A stretch of DNA of 20,818 nt, taken from a virus. The notes under the pieces are model-generated. The model saw only the letters and a list, made by a program, of their open reading frames with translations. It ran no database searches and was not told the origin of the DNA. Of this stretch, positions 19,964 through 20,818 are shown in pieces. The DNA lies in the IMG/VR virus record IMGVR_UViG_3300030107_003793, positions 1 through 20,818 of that record. One strand, written 5' to 3'. How positions within the stretch are numbered: position 1 is the first letter of the stretch; each line of letters opens with the position of its first letter. Made by a program: the position numbers and the translations under genes.

Positions 19964-20818
19964 TGCCTTTTTTAAGTGATACAGGCCCTGTATTTGATCA
20001 ATTACAAAAACAAACACAGGATCAAAGAAAACAATCCAGAATGTATGGAACTGGATTTATTGATAAGTTTAATAAAGAAAATGTAATTTCATTAGCTTAT
20101 AATTATTTTTTAAATAACGAGGCTTTTCCTGCTGATCCTAATTATGATCCATTAAAAAATCCTGAGTTAGCACCATTCGGTGAAATAATGCATTTGTTTA
20201 TGAATGATAAAAGTGCTGCTGAATCTAAAGCAAGATTAGATAAATTAAGAGAAAGATCTGTACACGATAGAAGTAATCCATTAGCTGGATTAGGTACTAT
20301 GTTAGGATTCTTAACAGATCCTTCAGGATTATTATTATTTTCACCTGCTGCTAAAGTATTAGTTAGATCAGGTAAAATATCTAATACTGCTAAAATAGGT
20401 TCTGCATTTACTGCTGAAGAAGTTGCTAAACAATATTTAGATACTGATAGACCAGATATGTATGTACCATTAGTAGCTGGATTATCATTTGGATTACCAG
20501 CTGTAATGAACTCATTTAAAGTTGGAATACCACACGCAACTAAAATGAAAGTTAAAAGATTAGATCAAACATTTAATGCAGAAAAACCACCTAAGCAACC
20601 TGGATATGAAGATGGTAAGTTTATTCATCCAGAAGAAAGAATAACTCCTTCAAGTGTAGGTGCTTCAGTTGCTAAAGATGCAAGAGCACAAATGTCTTAT
20701 CAAGAAGCTAAAGATGCAGAAGAATTTGTTTCTACTATGTTTGGTAAAGTAGGAGAAGAAGGGCCTTGGACTCCTGTATTTAGAACTATGAAAGCTGTAT
20801 CTAAAGATGCAAGAGTAA
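19963..20818 (+). CDS. Internal virion protein, N-terminal part (T7 gp16-like position; runs off window)
   Basis: The frame opens at an ATG sharing the preceding stop (TAATG) and stays open for 285 codons to the window edge. The protein begins MPFLSDTGPVFDQLQKQTQD. It has a hydrophobic Gly/Leu-rich stretch (PLAGLGTMLGFLTDPSGLLL, near residues 105-124) and another near LVAGLSFGLPAVM. These may insert into or cross membranes. Its place as the third gene after the nozzle corresponds to T7 gp16, a large ejected protein. I see no lytic transglycosylase motif in the visible part. Function is inferred from order. Confidence 0.7.
   Translation, partial: MPFLSDTGPVFDQLQKQTQDQRKQSRMYGTGFIDKFNKENVISLAYNYFLNNEAFPADPNYDPLKNPELAPFGEIMHLFMNDKSAAESKARLDKLRERSVHDRSNPLAGLGTMLGFLTDPSGLLLFSPAAKVLVRSGKISNTAKIGSAFTAEEVAKQYLDTDRPDMYVPLVAGLSFGLPAVMNSFKVGIPHATKMKVKRLDQTFNAEKPPKQPGYEDGKFIHPEERITPSSVGASVAKDARAQMSYQEAKDAEEFVSTMFGKVGEEGPWTPVFRTMKAVSKDARV

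Overview
The window is a 20.8-kb piece of an AT-rich, T7-like (short-tailed, podovirus-type) bacteriophage genome. The rightward genes follow the classic order: small terminase, large terminase, portal, scaffold, major capsid protein, tail tubular proteins A and B, then three internal virion proteins. Low GC, very small genes, and tiny basic proteins of kinds I recall from marine phage genomes suggest a marine phage, possibly of SAR11 or another AT-rich alphaproteobacterium. The host is an inference. No polymerase, integrase, lysis gene or tRNA is identifiable here.

Layout. (1) Positions 1-4097 hold a leftward module of at least 13 small, tightly packed genes. They mostly start behind AAGGAG-type ribosome binding sites with ATGA/TAATG overlaps. 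Recognisable members are a DUF6915-like protein (cut by the window edge), a DUF3846-like protein and a ParB/sulfiredoxin-fold protein with a DGQHR motif. There is also a run of four tiny membrane-type proteins. Two hairpin terminators of opposite polarity (3293-3327 and 3338-3368) divide this module. (2) Positions 4098-4718 contain no credible gene. This stretch is about 50% GC in its core, against about 28% in a sampled structural gene, and is full of long, nested, complementary segments. I read it as a candidate large structured RNA, or a very structured late leader, lying between the two divergent modules. (3) Positions 4719-8422 hold the packaging module: terminase subunits, a PD-(D/E)XK nuclease, several tiny genes and a possible papain-like protein. 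(4) Positions 8425-12736 hold the portal, scaffold and capsid genes. (5) Positions 12792-20818 hold the tail tube and nozzle genes, then internal virion (ejectosome-like) proteins, the last running off the window.

How the parts work together. Terminase packages DNA through the portal into a shell built by the scaffold and capsid proteins. Tail tubular A and B close the connector, and the internal virion proteins would be ejected to carry DNA across the envelope. The leftward module probably serves early or host-directed functions. The noncoding block sits where both modules begin, so it could be a regulator, an origin or a stand-alone RNA. Its G-U pairs fit a plus-strand RNA.
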